Part shown: positions 8,090 to 20,800 of the stretch, in pieces
Numbering within the stretch: the first letter of the stretch is position 1
Layout of the letters: every line of letters begins with the position of its first letter
From: Misgurnus anguillicaudatus
Taxonomy: Eukaryota > Chordata > Actinopteri > Cypriniformes > Cobitidae
Direction of reading: 5' to 3'
Length of the DNA stretch: 64,000 nt
Assembly: GCF_027580225.2 (NCBI RefSeq)
Contig: NC_073356.2
Span: 12,741,001-12,805,000 of the forward strand
Translations under genes and position numbers: made by a program
The notes under the pieces: model-generated
Seen by the model: the letters and a program-made list of their open reading frames with translations, nothing else
Databases searched by the model: none
Told to the model about the DNA's origin: nothing

Positions 8090-9775
8090 CTTAATATAAT
8101 TTAAACAGAGTTGCAAAAATATTCACCCCCCTCACAGTTGTCATCCGAATGCATGAGTTTATCGTGAAGGAGGCATTCAGATATATTTTTACAGACATCC
8201 TCATTAGAAACAATTACTGTCCAAATAGGGCGCCTTTGGTCTGGAATTCACAGACAGGGTCATATTATACAAAAGCAATATGGCACTCGTGCCATACTAT
8301 AAAAATGCATTGCAAATGGCAGCTGTTTTTAATCATTTCTTTGTGTTCAGTCATAGGTTGCAGATTACAGGACTGACCAAAGCTGACCTCAGCACCCCAC
8401 AAAGCCAATGAGGGATTAAAGAAGGCCATTAATGTACCAGCACCTCTTTTTCTCCCCTAATGGAAGATTTTATTTTCCTCACGTTAAATGTAATAATTTA
8501 ATGCACACCAGCAAATGATGATGAACTTCAGTCAGGAGACGGCCTGCACAATGCACGTTGGTCGAACCTAAATATACAGAAATGAAGAACCAGCATTGAT
8601 GAAATGATTGTTTGGGAATTGTGTTGACACAAGAAAAACTGCTTTAAGAAAAGATTATCAGTTGAATTTTTGCTTTATTTTATATGGAGATTAAGAGCTG
8701 GTGACTTCACGTACTGTGCATCTGCATGAGTCACTTTATTCGTGGTTAACAGTTTTCTCTAAAATCATCTTTGGATTGTTCATTTCCTGTATGAAGCATA
8801 TGTTCTGTTACGTTTAATGGATCAGATCCATTATAGCTCATTATAACTTATTAGTCAACTTTATCATTGAAAACTTTTAAAACCACTTATATATACAGCA
8901 AGCAAATAATTGACCACTACATTACGCTATAACCTTTTCTTTAATTCATCCTCATTTAACTTTTAAAAGTGGGTACATAGTTTGTTTAATATACTATTCT
9001 TATACTTCTAGGTGTGTCATGAGAACCACTGCATTTGAATTATATGTATTTGTCTTTAATGTCCTGTCCAGGTCAAGTTCATTGTTCTCATCCATTTATA
9101 TTTCAGTTTTCATATTGCTATCATGAATGCTTCTGTTGTGCCTAACAGTACCCGGTACATCGGCCAGTTCATGTAGATTTATGGGTGATTTTGCACAAGC
9201 GTGTACTGACAGCTGAATATCTAATGCTTTGTTGCACATGTCTAGCTTGCTTGCAAGGATAGCTTTCTTCTACTGATCGTGTTTCACAGCTAATGCTATG
9301 CATGATTAGCACAATGATACTCTCGGGCAATGAAAAGCTTTGTAACTTATTAAATGCCTAAATGTCTTTTCTTGTAATCGGCCTGTTTACTTTAAGGTAC
9401 CGGCTTATAGGTTTTATTTAAACACTAAAATGTAGCTTAAGAAGTGTTTGTTCTTTACAAACATTTTAAACAGTGCAAGAATTTGTGCAGACATTTTTGA
9501 ATTTTTTTTCCTTTTGTAAGTCTTGAGTTTATTGAAGTGCAGGTCACAGCTGTGAATATAAATGTCTGCTGTATAGTCTATGGAGTATAGGTCCATGGCC
9601 GGACTGAGGAGATGTGTTGATGTTTGGGCAGGGACAGAGATCCACATTTCTTACATCTGAAGTTCTTAAGTGCTGTACACTGAGCCTTTAATAGTCCTCA
9701 CAGCTAAAATAAATGTCCTTTTTCACATTAAATATATTGTGTCTGGATTATGTACTGCATGAATGTTGTGAATGT
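8090..9775. other. Intergenic DNA without recognised genes
   Basis: The DNA is AT-rich with only short frames on either strand. I recognise no protein, RNA gene or clear inverted repeat here. Distal 3' UTR or regulatory sequence cannot be excluded. Confidence 0.4.
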
Positions 9776-9997
9776 CACACTGTAAAAAATGTTAGTTCAA
9801 CTATAGTTAGTTCAGTTAGTTCAGTAGTAGTTTTTTTTAGTTGAACCAACAAATTATTCTTTACAAGTGCAGGTTCAAATCATGTGACCTCAAATAAAAA
9901 TACAAAATGAATATTTTAATAAATTATTTCACATCAGGAAAGTTCTTTTTAGGATTATATATATATTTTTTTTACTTTTTTATGACAATTAAGCACA

Positions 9998-11342
9998 ATT
10001 CTTGTTAAAGGAATAGTTCACCCAAAAATGAAAATGCTGTCATCATTTACTCTCATTTGTGGATCCCATTTTGTTACATAGTGGGAAAAAAGAATACTAT
10101 GGAAGTTTATGGGATCCACGAACGGTTTGGTTACAAACATTTCTCAAAACTATCTTCCTTTGTGTTCATCAGAACAAAGACATTTATACAGGCTTGTAAC
10201 AAAATGCGACGACAGAATTTTCATATTTGGCAACCAAATAGATCTGGGGCATCATTCACTTCCATCGTGTTATTTTTTCCCTATATGGTACTCAATGGTG
10301 CCTCTGATCTGCTTGGTTACAGGCATTTTTTTTTAAATATCTTCATTTCTGTTAAGCAGCACAAATACATTTAAAATACAGGTTTGGAGGGCAAGAATTT
10401 TTAGAATTGTAACTTTTTATGAAAATTAAGCACATTTCTTATTAAAGGGATAGTTCACCCAAAAATGAAAATTCTGTCATTTACTCACCCTCCAAATCTG
10501 TACTATTTTTATGTTTTTATAATATGTTTGTAACCAAATAGATCTGGGGCACCATTGACTTCCATGTGTTATTTTTTTCTTATATATGGAACTCGATGGT
10601 GCCCCTGACCTGCTTGGTTACACACATTTTTCTAAATATCTTCATTTGTGTTCATCAACACAAAGACATTTAAAATACAGGTTTGGAAGGTGAGAATTAT
10701 TGAATTGTAACTTTTTTAATGACGAATTAGCAAACTTCTTGTTAAAGGGATAGTTCACCCAAAAATGAAATTTCTGTCATTTAGTCACCCTCCAAATCTG
10801 TATTAATTTCTTTGCTTTTTGAAATATGTTTGCAACCAAATAGATCTGGAGCACCATTGACTTTCATAGTGTTATTTTTTTCTTATATATGGAACTCAAT
10901 GGTGCCCCTGATCTGCTTGGTTACACATTTTCGAAACATCTTGGTGTTCAGCAGCACAAAGACATTTAAAATACAGTTTTGGAAGGCTAGAATTTTTGAA
11001 TTAACAATTTGTAATGACAAATAAGCACCATTCTTGTTAAAGGGATCATTCACCCAAAAATGAAAATTCTGTCATTTCCTCACCCTCCAAACTTAAATTA
11101 ATTTTTTTTGCCTTTTGAAATATGTTTGCAACCAAATAGATCTGGGGCACCATTGACTTCCATAGTGTTATTTTTTCCTATATATGGAACTCAATGGTGC
11201 CCCATATCTGCTTGGTTACACATTTTCTAAATATCTTAATTTTTGTTCAGCAGCACAAAGACATTTAAAATACAGGTTTGGATAGTGAGAAAATAATTAG
11301 CCTACAGAATATTCATTTATGGGTACACTATTCCTTTAACAT
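9998..11342. repeat. Tandemly amplified TTAA-type MITE array
   Basis: The phrase TTAAAGG[GA]AT[AC]-TTCACCCAAAAATGAAA starts units near 10007, 10443, 10743 and 11037. Each unit goes on with ACCAAATAGATCTGG, then CACCATTGACTTCCAT, a TATATGGAACTC block, and CTGCTTGGTTACA. Spacings are about 435, 300 and 295 bases. The right edge (ACACTATTCCTTTAAC, about 11325-11340) is the inverted terminal sequence. A dispersed fish MITE has thus become a short satellite-like array. Frames crossing it are repeat artefacts. Confidence 0.82.
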
Positions 11343-11344
11343 AA

Positions 11345-12875
11345 TTTCCCCATAGGTCATAAAAATGATTTTTTTAAATTTAATTTCATACAAATGTATT
11401 TTCTTTTTGTACAGGACATATAAAAGATAACAAGAAATAAAGGAGAATGGACTTTAAAACTCTCACACACATCAGAATTGAACTATTGGCATTGGCCATT
11501 TGAGCACCACACCTTAATGCATTGACTTACATGCACTAACCACTACATCAATGCTCCAACATATACTGATAAATTACGTCTCATTTCACACATTTGTGGT
11601 CTAAAACGTTTTTGACCAACACAAGCATTACAGGATTACAATCAAATCAGTCCAGACACAGAGCCAGGTTGCCATCGTTTGCGCATTTAATAGATATAAA
11701 CAACATAATTTAACATCTGTTTATTCATGTTAAATCCTCTCTGTGACCTTTGCTATGTACATACAGGTGCGTTCACCGTAAAGGGTCGACAGATGCGTAT
11801 GAATGATGGGATACAGTTGTATTGTATATGAAAGTCCTATGAACTGTAAAGTTTGACTGACCTCAGAGATGTTACTCGTGTTTTGGTCTCGGCCATGCAC
11901 TCTCATTTTCTCTTTATAAAACATGGCACACCTTATTTACAGCTTAAATCGAGTAAATCGCCTATATGCACCTTACTGACAACATAACCTTTCCCAGTTC
12001 TGCTGGATGAAAGCAGCATGACAGCCAGTATGAGATGAGACGGTTTATGTTTTAACAGGGTGATCTTTACACACATGCCGACACTGACACATGTATTCCC
12101 TGTATTTAGTGTAAGGAGTGAAAATGAATGATGCATACACCAAATCCAGTAGTGTGTACGTTGCTATATCTTTTCTTTTCACGACACACTGCAGCTCATA
12201 ATGTACACACAGAGTCTATTATTAGTTTTATGTCAGATGTCTGATTGTCTGAAAGGCATCAGTTATCTCATTATAATTCAAATGTGTTTGGTTATTTAAT
12301 GCATGGTTGTAAAAAAAATCAGAAGGGATTGATCTTTTCTATCGCAAGTATTCATTACAGCACACAACACATATGTTTAAGTTCCCATGTGATCAAGTGA
12401 TGTGAAGCACAAATGTGACACTACAAAGCAAATTATATTTCATATAAATTCATTTTAAAACTGCATGTGGGCAAATTTGTTTTTTAAACTATAGAATGCA
12501 TTGAAGATATGATTTTATTACATCTCAGGACCTGTTATGTTTCTTTATTAAATGTGCCTTTAAAACAAACACTTTTCGTGGACTTATTAAGATAACTAAA
12601 TAAATACAGATTTTACAAAAAGAAATAAAACTGATATGTACAATCAAATGTATATAGATCGCAAATGAACGCAGTCTTCGCTTTGGTCATCACATTAATG
12701 ACCGCAGAGAAAACCAATCACATTAAAAATTACCTATAAGCTTTCATGTATTAAAAGCTTTTGACACCCAGTGATGGTGCAACGTAACTGAGTGCGAGTG
12801 GTGATGAAGGATTATAAATGTAGTGCCCACGCTGCCCATTACCTTCCAAGCACACTCTCCTGTTTACTTAAATCA
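11345..12875 (-). other. ppp1r11: Probable ppp1r11 3' UTR and downstream DNA
   Basis: This lies downstream of the ppp1r11 stop on the minus strand. Inverse poly(A) signals (TTTATT, that is AATAAA on the minus strand) occur at 12543-12548 and near 11719. No other gene was recognised. Confidence 0.4.
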
Positions 12876-15800
12876 TTAGTGAGGGTTTTTTCCCCCTGAG
12901 CTGGGGGGGACTGATGACGCCCCTCCCTCATTCTGTCCATGGCCTCTTCTCCCGTGTCCCAGAATGCAGTGCGCACTTCCACAGCCTTCCTCATCATCAT
13001 CTCCCTCACTTTCTGAAGACGACTCGCCAAACTGTCGAGGCTTTTCATAAACGCAGCAACCTGAAGTGAAAAACATTGACTGCAACTTGTTTTTAAGGTC
13101 AGCTATTTTTACAGCAAGACGGCCCAGATATTCCTGTACTCCACATTTACTCAGGAAACTAAAAATACACTGGGATATATTTTAATACTTAAAGATGACC
13201 TTGGGCCTTGATATATGGGTGATTCTCACGAAACCATTGAAACACCACGGCACTAATGATTTTAGCTTTAAAATGTGTAATATAGTAACATTAAAAAGCA
13301 TCACAATTAACACAATACTGTGTTCTACCTTGCACAATCTGTGATTTCAACATAAAATTTACAATTATAAATTCTTATCTCATTTTCTGCTGAAATTCTC
13401 ATTACCGCAATGTGTCCGGCTGTGTTTGAACATGCGTTATGTTGTAATTTAATCAAATTAACACAAAAATATTAAGAAAAAAAATAAATGGATGTTTTGC
13501 TAGACTACTTTAAATGACAGAAAAAATATTTACTGAATATTCATGTATAATAATAATGAAGAAAAATGATGTGTCCATGCCTGATGTTCTCATCCTCCGC
13601 AACACTTTTTGAGAACAGTTTAAGCACACATACAGAATTTTAATAAAGTTTGATTTTGAGTGACCAAGAACATGGACCAGTTACTTCAAGATGGCTACCA
13701 GGTAAGATCATTTTTTTACAGTTAATTTGAAATATTGTCTTGTCAGAATGCTTACACGACATTTTGATTATCATTACCGCAACAGATGCTTATTAAATGT
13801 TAATTTAATTAATAGAAGCATAATACTTTGATTTTAAATGCATGTGCAGAATCTCCAAATTATGTTTTTTCAGGTTTGTCATGTCATTTTGAAAATATGT
13901 CAGTGTTGATGTTTTCTGACTGTTGCGGTAATGAGATTTTTTAGGACCAATTTTTTAAATTATGTTACAAAAAGTGTTAAATGATAAGTAAAAGTTTTTA
14001 AATTAATGTTCCCATTTACTCCAGACTTTGTTTTTCAATGTCTGGTGGGAAAAAAGTAAATTTACGTAATTTTTACACTTTCATGCTTGACATTTTTAAA
14101 GTTTTCGTGAGAATCACCCATATGACACAAGACTGTATACCATAAACGAGATGGTTGAAGCTCAACCATCACATCTGTACTAAAAACCAAAGCAATTCAT
14201 ACTCACACTTTGAAGACCTCCTGCCCAGATGTTCATTGTCCACTGTGTCACTGGACCACTCGACTTTCTTATCCGTCTTCCTTTTCCTGAGCTTGATGGT
14301 CAGGCTTCTGCCCTCCTGAGATGGAACCAAAAAACAAATTTTTTTGTACCATTACCGTATTTTTCGGTCTATAAGCTGCATTTTTTTCATAACTTGGCTG
14401 GTGCTGCGCCTTATAGTCTTATAGGTGCGCCTTGTAAGTCAGTATGAATTAATTTTGACATTTATGAGGCAAAAGACAACATTACCATCTACAGCCGCGA
14501 GAGTCCGCTATACGCTGCTTCTGTATTTTTGTAATTCAATGGATTCAGTGATGTGGAATGACGAGTCTGCGAACTTCATGCTAGTTGGCTTGTTCGGTTA
14601 ATTTAGACTATTCAACCTTCCAGGTAAGTTCTGTATGCTATGGTTTATCGTTTAAATAACTGATAATATTACTTTAACGTACAGACATCTATTCAGCCTG
14701 CTGTTCTGTCTGCTATGGTTTAGTTGAATAACTTGCCTTTGCAGATTAAATGTCTTGGATTTTGTGAAATAATTTTCTAAATAAACGCGACATATAGTTC
14801 ACTGTGACTTATATATGTTATTTCGTCTTAATGACGCATTTTTGAATGATGCGGCTTATACTCCGGTGCGGTTTATAGTCCGGAAAGTACGGTACATGAA
14901 AGAATGAATACGTGACCCTGTCTGTGAAATCCTGGCTAAAGTCTCATAATCTAATGATCATATTAGGAGCATCAAAGTTTGATTTCAATGATTAATTCAA
15001 TCTTTGACTCCAATGTGTGATTCAGCTTCTTTATTTTGACATTCTGACTTGCATATTTAGCAATTTCTAGTCACCTCTTTAGTGGTTTGATTTACTATGT
15101 ATATGTGCAAATGGGTGCGTTTGACATGTTTTCTTGTAAATTTGCATTTTTATCAGGCTTTTATGTTAAGGTTCAGTAATTTCACTTTAATGGCAATGCA
15201 AAGGTTATTAGTCAGTAATTAAAATGTCTTATTTTTTAGGTGCGAGCAAAAACTTTTTTGGGTGTGTCCTTTAAAATGCAAATGAGCTGATGAATACAAA
15301 CACTGATCGCATTGAAATTAAAACTCAACTGTGCTGTCAATCATTTTTCTTTTTCTCTTTCTCTCTGCACTGAATGGCAGGGCCGTGGTTGGATAGTGCA
15401 GATTAAGAGCCAAAAGCTTGCATACGTTTTGCAACCAAAGGCAATAAAATTTGGGTCAAAGCGTGAAAATCTGACTTTTCCATGTTTAAGTGCTATAATT
15501 GGGTCCCCAGTGCTTCTATCAACCTAGAAAATGTGAAAAAGATCAACCCAGTAACTTAGTCTTGGTAAATCATTTCTGCAAGCATGTGAATAAATAGGTC
15601 ATTCAGATTTCGCCTGTTTTGTGAGGTAGGAAGCAAGAATTATTTCAATAATACCGCCCCTTAATCTCCACTATCCCACCATGGCACCACCATTTAGTGC
15701 AGAGAGAGACAGCACAATTGAGTTTCAAATTCAAGAAACCACCATTATGGTGATCAACGTTTGCATTTCATCAGCTCATTTGCATTTCAAAGGACACACC

Positions 15801-16890
15801 TAAAAACGACACATTTTTGCTCGCACCTACAAAGTGGCAATTTTTAACATGCTGTAATTAATTACTTGGGGGGAATTTTGAGCTAAAACTTCGCATACGC
15901 ACTCTGGGTACACCAAAGGCTTATTTGACATCTTTAAAAAAAATCTAATAATATGACCCCTTTAATACCAATAAAATGATTAAAGTGACATTTGTGAAAA
16001 TAAGACATTTCTATTACTGACTAATAACCTTTGCATTGCCATTAAAGTGAAATGACTGAATCCAAACATCAAAGCGTGATAAAAATAAATAAAAACTGAT
16101 AAAAAATGCTCTTTTATGAGAAAACATTGCAGATGCACTTAGAGGGTTTTGCATCTAAACTCCTCATATACATGCATACAAACATATAGATACACAGCAA
16201 TTATAAGATGATTAAAAAAAGATATAAGAGACAAACAGCTAATAAATCCTTTTTACAATTTTGTCTTTGCCTTTATTCTCTGAAACTATCTGGGGACCCC
16301 TAGAACCTCTTGGAGGCCCCCTGGGGGTCCCCGGGCCCCAGTTTGAACATCCCTGGTATATGATATCATATACCATTTGCACATATCCATTTTTTAAGTT
16401 AATGGCATAAATCAGACCATTTTGTAATTTTTCCTAATTTTATTTATAATGACAGTATTAGCTTTAGCAGTTTTTAGAAGTAACTTTGCTAATAACTATA
16501 AATGATAATAAACTATGATCACCAGAGTACATTTTTGTAGGGGGGATTTTCCACTGATCAATAACTGATTGTAAAACAGAAAATTATATATAATAACCTG
16601 ACAATTACATCCACTCCCTAATGTACATCTTGAAAACACCCTGTTGTACATGTCGTTTACTACACATCCCTTATCATGCTGGTATCCAGTCAACAGGAAG
16701 CACCTCATTCGATATGCAACTATATAACGATTATTATAATTCATTAATATTTAATCACGAGAGCTGCGGTTAAACCCTCTTCTCAGTGATGATGGTGTAT
16801 TAAGATACATACCTGCTGGGGTGGAGGCGGTGTCCCCGTCTGAACGGTCTCGGTTATCGTTTCACTCGATGTGCGTTGAACCTCCGCCAT
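12876..16890 (-). CDS. ppp1r11: ppp1r11 (protein phosphatase 1 inhibitor-3), three coding exons
   Basis: The exons, in transcript order, are 16813-16890 (residues 1-26), 14207-14315 (27-63) and 12876-13060 (63-123, stop TAA at 12876-12878). Phases are 0 and 1, and all splice sites are canonical (CAG|gtatgt; ctcag|GAGG; AAGT|gtgagt; cttcag|GTTG). The 123-residue product is close to human PPP1R11 (126). Visible family features are an N-terminal ETITETV stretch, the basic block [11 protein letters not shown] (29-39), the PP1-docking KVEW (43-46), [14 protein letters not shown] at 63-65, [15 protein letters not shown], and the GCGSAHC cysteine cluster. The family protein binds and inhibits PP1 catalytic subunit; the human protein is also reported to act as an E3 ubiquitin ligase through its cysteine regions. 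Both introns contain MITEs. The promoter faces vars2, head-to-head. Start chosen: ATG 16888-16890, context gtgacATGG. Confidence 0.95.
13215..14122. repeat. Palindromic element (family B) in ppp1r11 intron 2
   Basis: The ends ATGGGTGATTCTCACGAAA and TTTTCGTGAGAATCACCCAT are inverse copies of each other. Inside, TCTCATTACCGCAA-type motifs occur near 13400 and, inverted, near 13924. A relative with the same ends and core fills about 40622-41418 in vars2. There is no coding capacity, so it is a non-autonomous DNA transposon. Confidence 0.85.
14353..14894. repeat. Palindromic TA-flanked MITE (family C) in ppp1r11 intron 1
   Basis: The termini ACCGTATTTTTCGGTCTATAA and TTTATAGTCCGGAAAGTACGGT are imperfect inverse copies, with TA at the outer edges. 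A second copy lies at about 25848-26392. This end sequence is a well-known dispersed fish element type. Confidence 0.82.
15130..16090. repeat. Large imperfect palindrome containing a family A copy
   Basis: The arms share, in inverse orientation, TTTCACTTTAATGGCAATGC, then AAAGGTTATTAGTCAGTAAT (left about 15178-15220, right about 16015-16052). A family A copy (about 15455-15965, ending TATGACCCCTTTAA) forms the core. Confidence 0.75.
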
Positions 16891-17500
16891 GTCACTGATG
16901 ATACCAAAATAAAGCTTCAGAACGGCACTCGATGGGTTCAGATCGATGATAGTTTGGTCACAGTATATAGACAGGACAAAATCTTCTGTGCTGTCGCGTC
17001 AAAATGTCGAAGTAAAAGCTGTGTGAATATGAGATGAATGCATGAGACGAGTTTGCAGTAGTGTGAGTGCTGCTGCTCGGAGTCGGACGGAGCGATTTAC
17101 GGACGGACCGCTTACTGAGACTGATCGTGTTTCATATATCAAACGAGGGCGCTTACATGTATTACATGTTTTATTATTTGATTGGCGTCCGGAATAAATC
17201 CAGCTGACTTAAACACACACACAAATACAGCTGACTCACAATGCGTCGGCAATCCAGCTGATTAAAATGTATTTAAACCACACTATGCCGTGGTAACGCA
17301 CTAAAAACAATTGACACGCGGCCAACGGGGTGTTCCTCGCAATACTGTCCGATGGGAAACATCTGACACGGAAGAACTTGCATAACTACCAAAAATATAT
17401 AATGCGTAACTGCAGTTTAGTTTTTTACGTGTGCCTTTATAGATCTACAACTGATCTGAGTTTTAATTAAAGTATTTTTAATGACACGAGATTTAAAATA
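16891..17500. promoter_or_regulatory. Bidirectional promoter region, ppp1r11 (-) / vars2 (+)
   Basis: About 0.6 kb separates the ppp1r11 start codon from the inferred first vars2 exon. 17078-17130 is GC- and CpG-rich (for example GGAGTCGGACGGAGCG), as are 17310-17345 and about 17518-17555. The head-to-head layout of two housekeeping genes suggests one shared, TATA-less promoter. Start sites are not determined. Confidence 0.5.
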
Positions 17501-17580
17501 TTCAGACACCTTGGCGAGCAAAAAGCAGCGCTGCGCCCGCATTATGTCTGCGCCCTGTGGCAGTACACACTGAGTGAAGG
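17500..17580 (+). other. vars2: Probable non-coding first exon of vars2
   Basis: The stretch ends in a donor (GAGTGAAG|gtatat, 17580/17581), and the first coding exon has an acceptor (tgtgtttcag|GTC, 17872/17873) only three bases before its ATG. A 5' UTR exon must therefore exist upstream. The left boundary is unknown. Confidence 0.45.
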
Positions 17581-17875
17581 TATATTCATTTGACACCTTT
17601 ATTTGTCATTTTACACCTCAATGTAGTTATGATATCGGTTGAAAACCACTGTGACGAACCTTGCACGACCTTTAAGAATTTTATGTTTAAATATATTTAT
17701 TTTATTTTATTATGTGTTCTGTAGAATCTATATTTTTAAACATTTTGATCTTCATATGACCGTCTGATTGCGATATTTATGTACTATGTTAGTTCAAGCA
17801 CCACAATGTCCTAAACATAATAGTATAATGATTACTTTGTGATATTTTCAAACCCTTGTTTGTGTGTTTCAGGTC

Positions 17876-20800
17876 ATGTGGAAGCGTGTGCATGTGGGGT
17901 CACCAAGAATCTGGACCAGAGATGTACAGAAGATATGGAGCACGTGGAGATGCAGGCTCTGTTCATCAGCTTCAGTTAATACACCACCAACACACACCAG
18001 GACTCAAGCAGAGAAAGCCAAACGTAGACGAGAGCGAGAGAAGACTATACTAAATAGTGTGGGTTGTGCATTATTTCTATAACAAACATTTAGGGACGGT
18101 TTCCCATACAGGGCTTATCCTAGTCCTAGACTAAAATGCATGTATGAGTTACTTTAATTTCAAAATACCTTGTACTGACATATCTTAACATGTATCAGTG
18201 CCATTGTTTTGTCTCAAGATGCACACCAGTATATATTTTTTTGTAAGGTTTGTTAAAACTTATAAAATGTCCTAAAAATAACTAAGAGCTAGTCATGGAT
18301 TATTCTAAACCCTGTCTGGGAGACCGCCCCTTAGGTTGTGTTTTAAGCCATACAGATAAGTAAGGTCCTATTGTTTATTTGCCCCCTGCAGGATGGTAAT
18401 GAGGTTGGACTGGAATGGTCTGAAAAAGAAAAGATTATATATACAGCTGCCCTCTTACCTGGAGAGAAGAAAGGTAACAAAATAGATTAATGCTGCTAAT
18501 AAAAATTTATGAAGCTTTTATGGACGTAATTTTGTAATATCAAATCCAAACTTCTCTTTCAGACACCTCCCTGCCCTTCCCACAGTCCTACAGCCCAGAA
18601 TATGTGGAGTTCGGCTGGTATCAATGGTGGGAGAAACAGGGATTCTTCAGTCCTGAGCAACATGTAAAGGAGAAATTACAGTTCAATACTGACCAATGCT
18701 ATTATATACACATAATGCTTTAGAGCAGTGGTCACCAATCCTGGTCCTGGAGGGCCGGTGTCTCTGCAGAGTTTAGCCCCAACCCTTATCAAACACACCT
18801 GATGCACCTTAATTAGCTGTTTGATTAGGGTTGGAGCTAAAGTCTGCAGAGACACCGGCCCTCCAGGACCAGGATTGGTGACCACTGCTTTAAAGACGCT
18901 ATTAAAGGATTAGTCCATTTTCTTAAAAAAAATCCAGATAATTTACTCACCACCATGTCGTCCAAAATGTTGATGTCTTTCTTTGTTCGGTCGAGGGGAA
19001 ATTGTGTTTTTTGGGGAAAACATTGCAGGATTTTTCTCATTTTAATGGACTTTAATGGACCCCAACACTTAACAGTTTTAATGCAGTTTAAAATACAGTT
19101 TCAAAGGACTCTAAACGATCCCAAACGAGTCACAAGGGTCTTATCTAGCGAAACGATTGTCTTTTTTGACAACAAAAATAAAAAATATGCACTTTTAAAC
19201 CACAACTTGTTGTCTAGATCCGGTCCTGTGATGCGGCAGCGTGTCCTCAAGTAAATGCTTAGTGACGTAGAGAGGTCACGTGTCAGATATATGAAACGCA
19301 CATTTGCAGACCATTTTAAACAATAAACTGACACAAAGACATTAATTAGTATCAGTTGACATACAACAATGTCGTAACGGTCCTCTTTCAACACACTTGC
19401 AAACACTGAGGCGGAGTTTTGCATTCGTCCTCCGTGACCTCTTGACGTTATGACGTATTGCGTGAGGTCATGCTGACGCATCACAGGACCGGACATAGAC
19501 GAGAAGTTGTGGTTTAAAAGTGCATATTTTTTATTTTTCTTGTCAAAAATGACAATCGTTTTGCTAGATAAGACCCTTATGCCTCGTTTGGGATTATTAT
19601 AGTCCTTTGAAACTCCGTTGAAAAAAACTGTTAAGTGTTGAGTTAAGTATTAAGTGTTGGGCTCTATTAAAGTCCATTAAAATGAGAAAAATCATGGAAT
19701 GTTTTCCTCAAAAAACATAATTTCTTCTCGACTGAACAAAGAAAGACATCAACATTTTGGATGACATGGTGGTGAGTAAATTATCTGGATTAGGAAAATG
19801 GACTAATCCTTTAACAGTCTTGTAAGAAATGCATTCCAGTCTTTGTTTATAAATCAAAGGTATAACTTTTAACTAACTTTGATCTTTTTGATATTGTCTT
19901 TCCTCAGAGTAAACTTCCTCATGCGAGAGACGACTATTTCTCCTTTTGCATTCCACCACCAAATGTCACGGGTACTTTACATCTCGGACACGCGATGACA
20001 GTGGCTATAGAAGATGCCTTGGCTCGCTGGTAACGTTTTAATGCAATTTAATGATCCTTCCAAACTAAAGCCCTTTTCACACAGACATTACACAAAATAC
20101 ACGAAAAATGAATCCGAATTTGTCCGGAATCATTTTGACTTTTTTAAAGTCCTGCACTTGATAGTTTTTTTTCTTAGCAGCTTGCTTCTTTTCCGTTATT
20201 TCTCTCTCCTGAAACCACTCTCTTCATGAGCTGTTCTAGTATGCTCCTGAATGATTTCCTCTTCGGCGTGGATAGTGATGAGCTCCCTCATATCTGCTTC
20301 AGTCCAATTTTCGACCATTCTCATCATGATTGTTAATTTGCATGTAAATCTCTCGTTTAAAAAGCTGAACCATAACTTCAAGTTGCCATGACATGCTCGT
20401 CCTCACTACGCCACGCCACTTAGGGCATTGTTTCTGCGTCTCATTCACACTGAGGGCTTTCCGTGTATCCTACGGAAATGTTACTAGGACCTTTTTCTGG
20501 GAGCGATCCCAGAACATTTACGGAACATGTTTGCGTTCACACAGAAGCCTGTCTGTCAAATTTTACAAGTATTTTCTGGGACCAAAGTGCTGTGTGAATG
20601 AGGTTAGGAAAGTCGCGCCACTAGACGGCCATGTTTGCAATGCCTTTGTTTCAGTCATGCTGGACTAAAGTCCTATCTACATGAATGGGGAAAGACATTA
20701 TATCTCTCAAATCATGTGCTAAAATCACAATTAAACAACATATTTCTGACCAACAATTAAACCTGACATCAACTGTAGCACAACTTTTGTTTCTTAAGCT

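Larger units (their letters stand above)
17876..20029 (+). other. vars2: vars2 exons 1-4: presequence, N-terminal linker and HIGH motif
   Basis: Exon 1 (61 codons, [13 protein letters not shown] start) carries many Arg and Lys and almost no acid until the end, where it turns into a charged [10 protein letters not shown] helix. Exon 2 gives the LLPGEKKD linker. Exon 3 gives [21 protein letters not shown], the family's helical entry to the Rossmann fold. Exon 4 holds [20 protein letters not shown], whose HLGH is the class I HIGH signature that binds ATP. The intron 1 donor is weak (AATAGT|gtgggt) but is the only one keeping the frame. Confidence 0.92.

Noticed and set aside
9866..9890. tRNA B-box-like GGTTCAAATC
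   Set aside because: No A box, acceptor stem or cloverleaf could be built around it.
10057..10374. 105-codon plus-strand frame
   Set aside because: It is inside the tandem MITE array, and the frame text repeats with each unit.
19101..19496. 131-codon minus-strand frame in vars2 intron 3
   Set aside because: It lies in the arms of a palindromic MITE, and the same text appears inverted on the other side.
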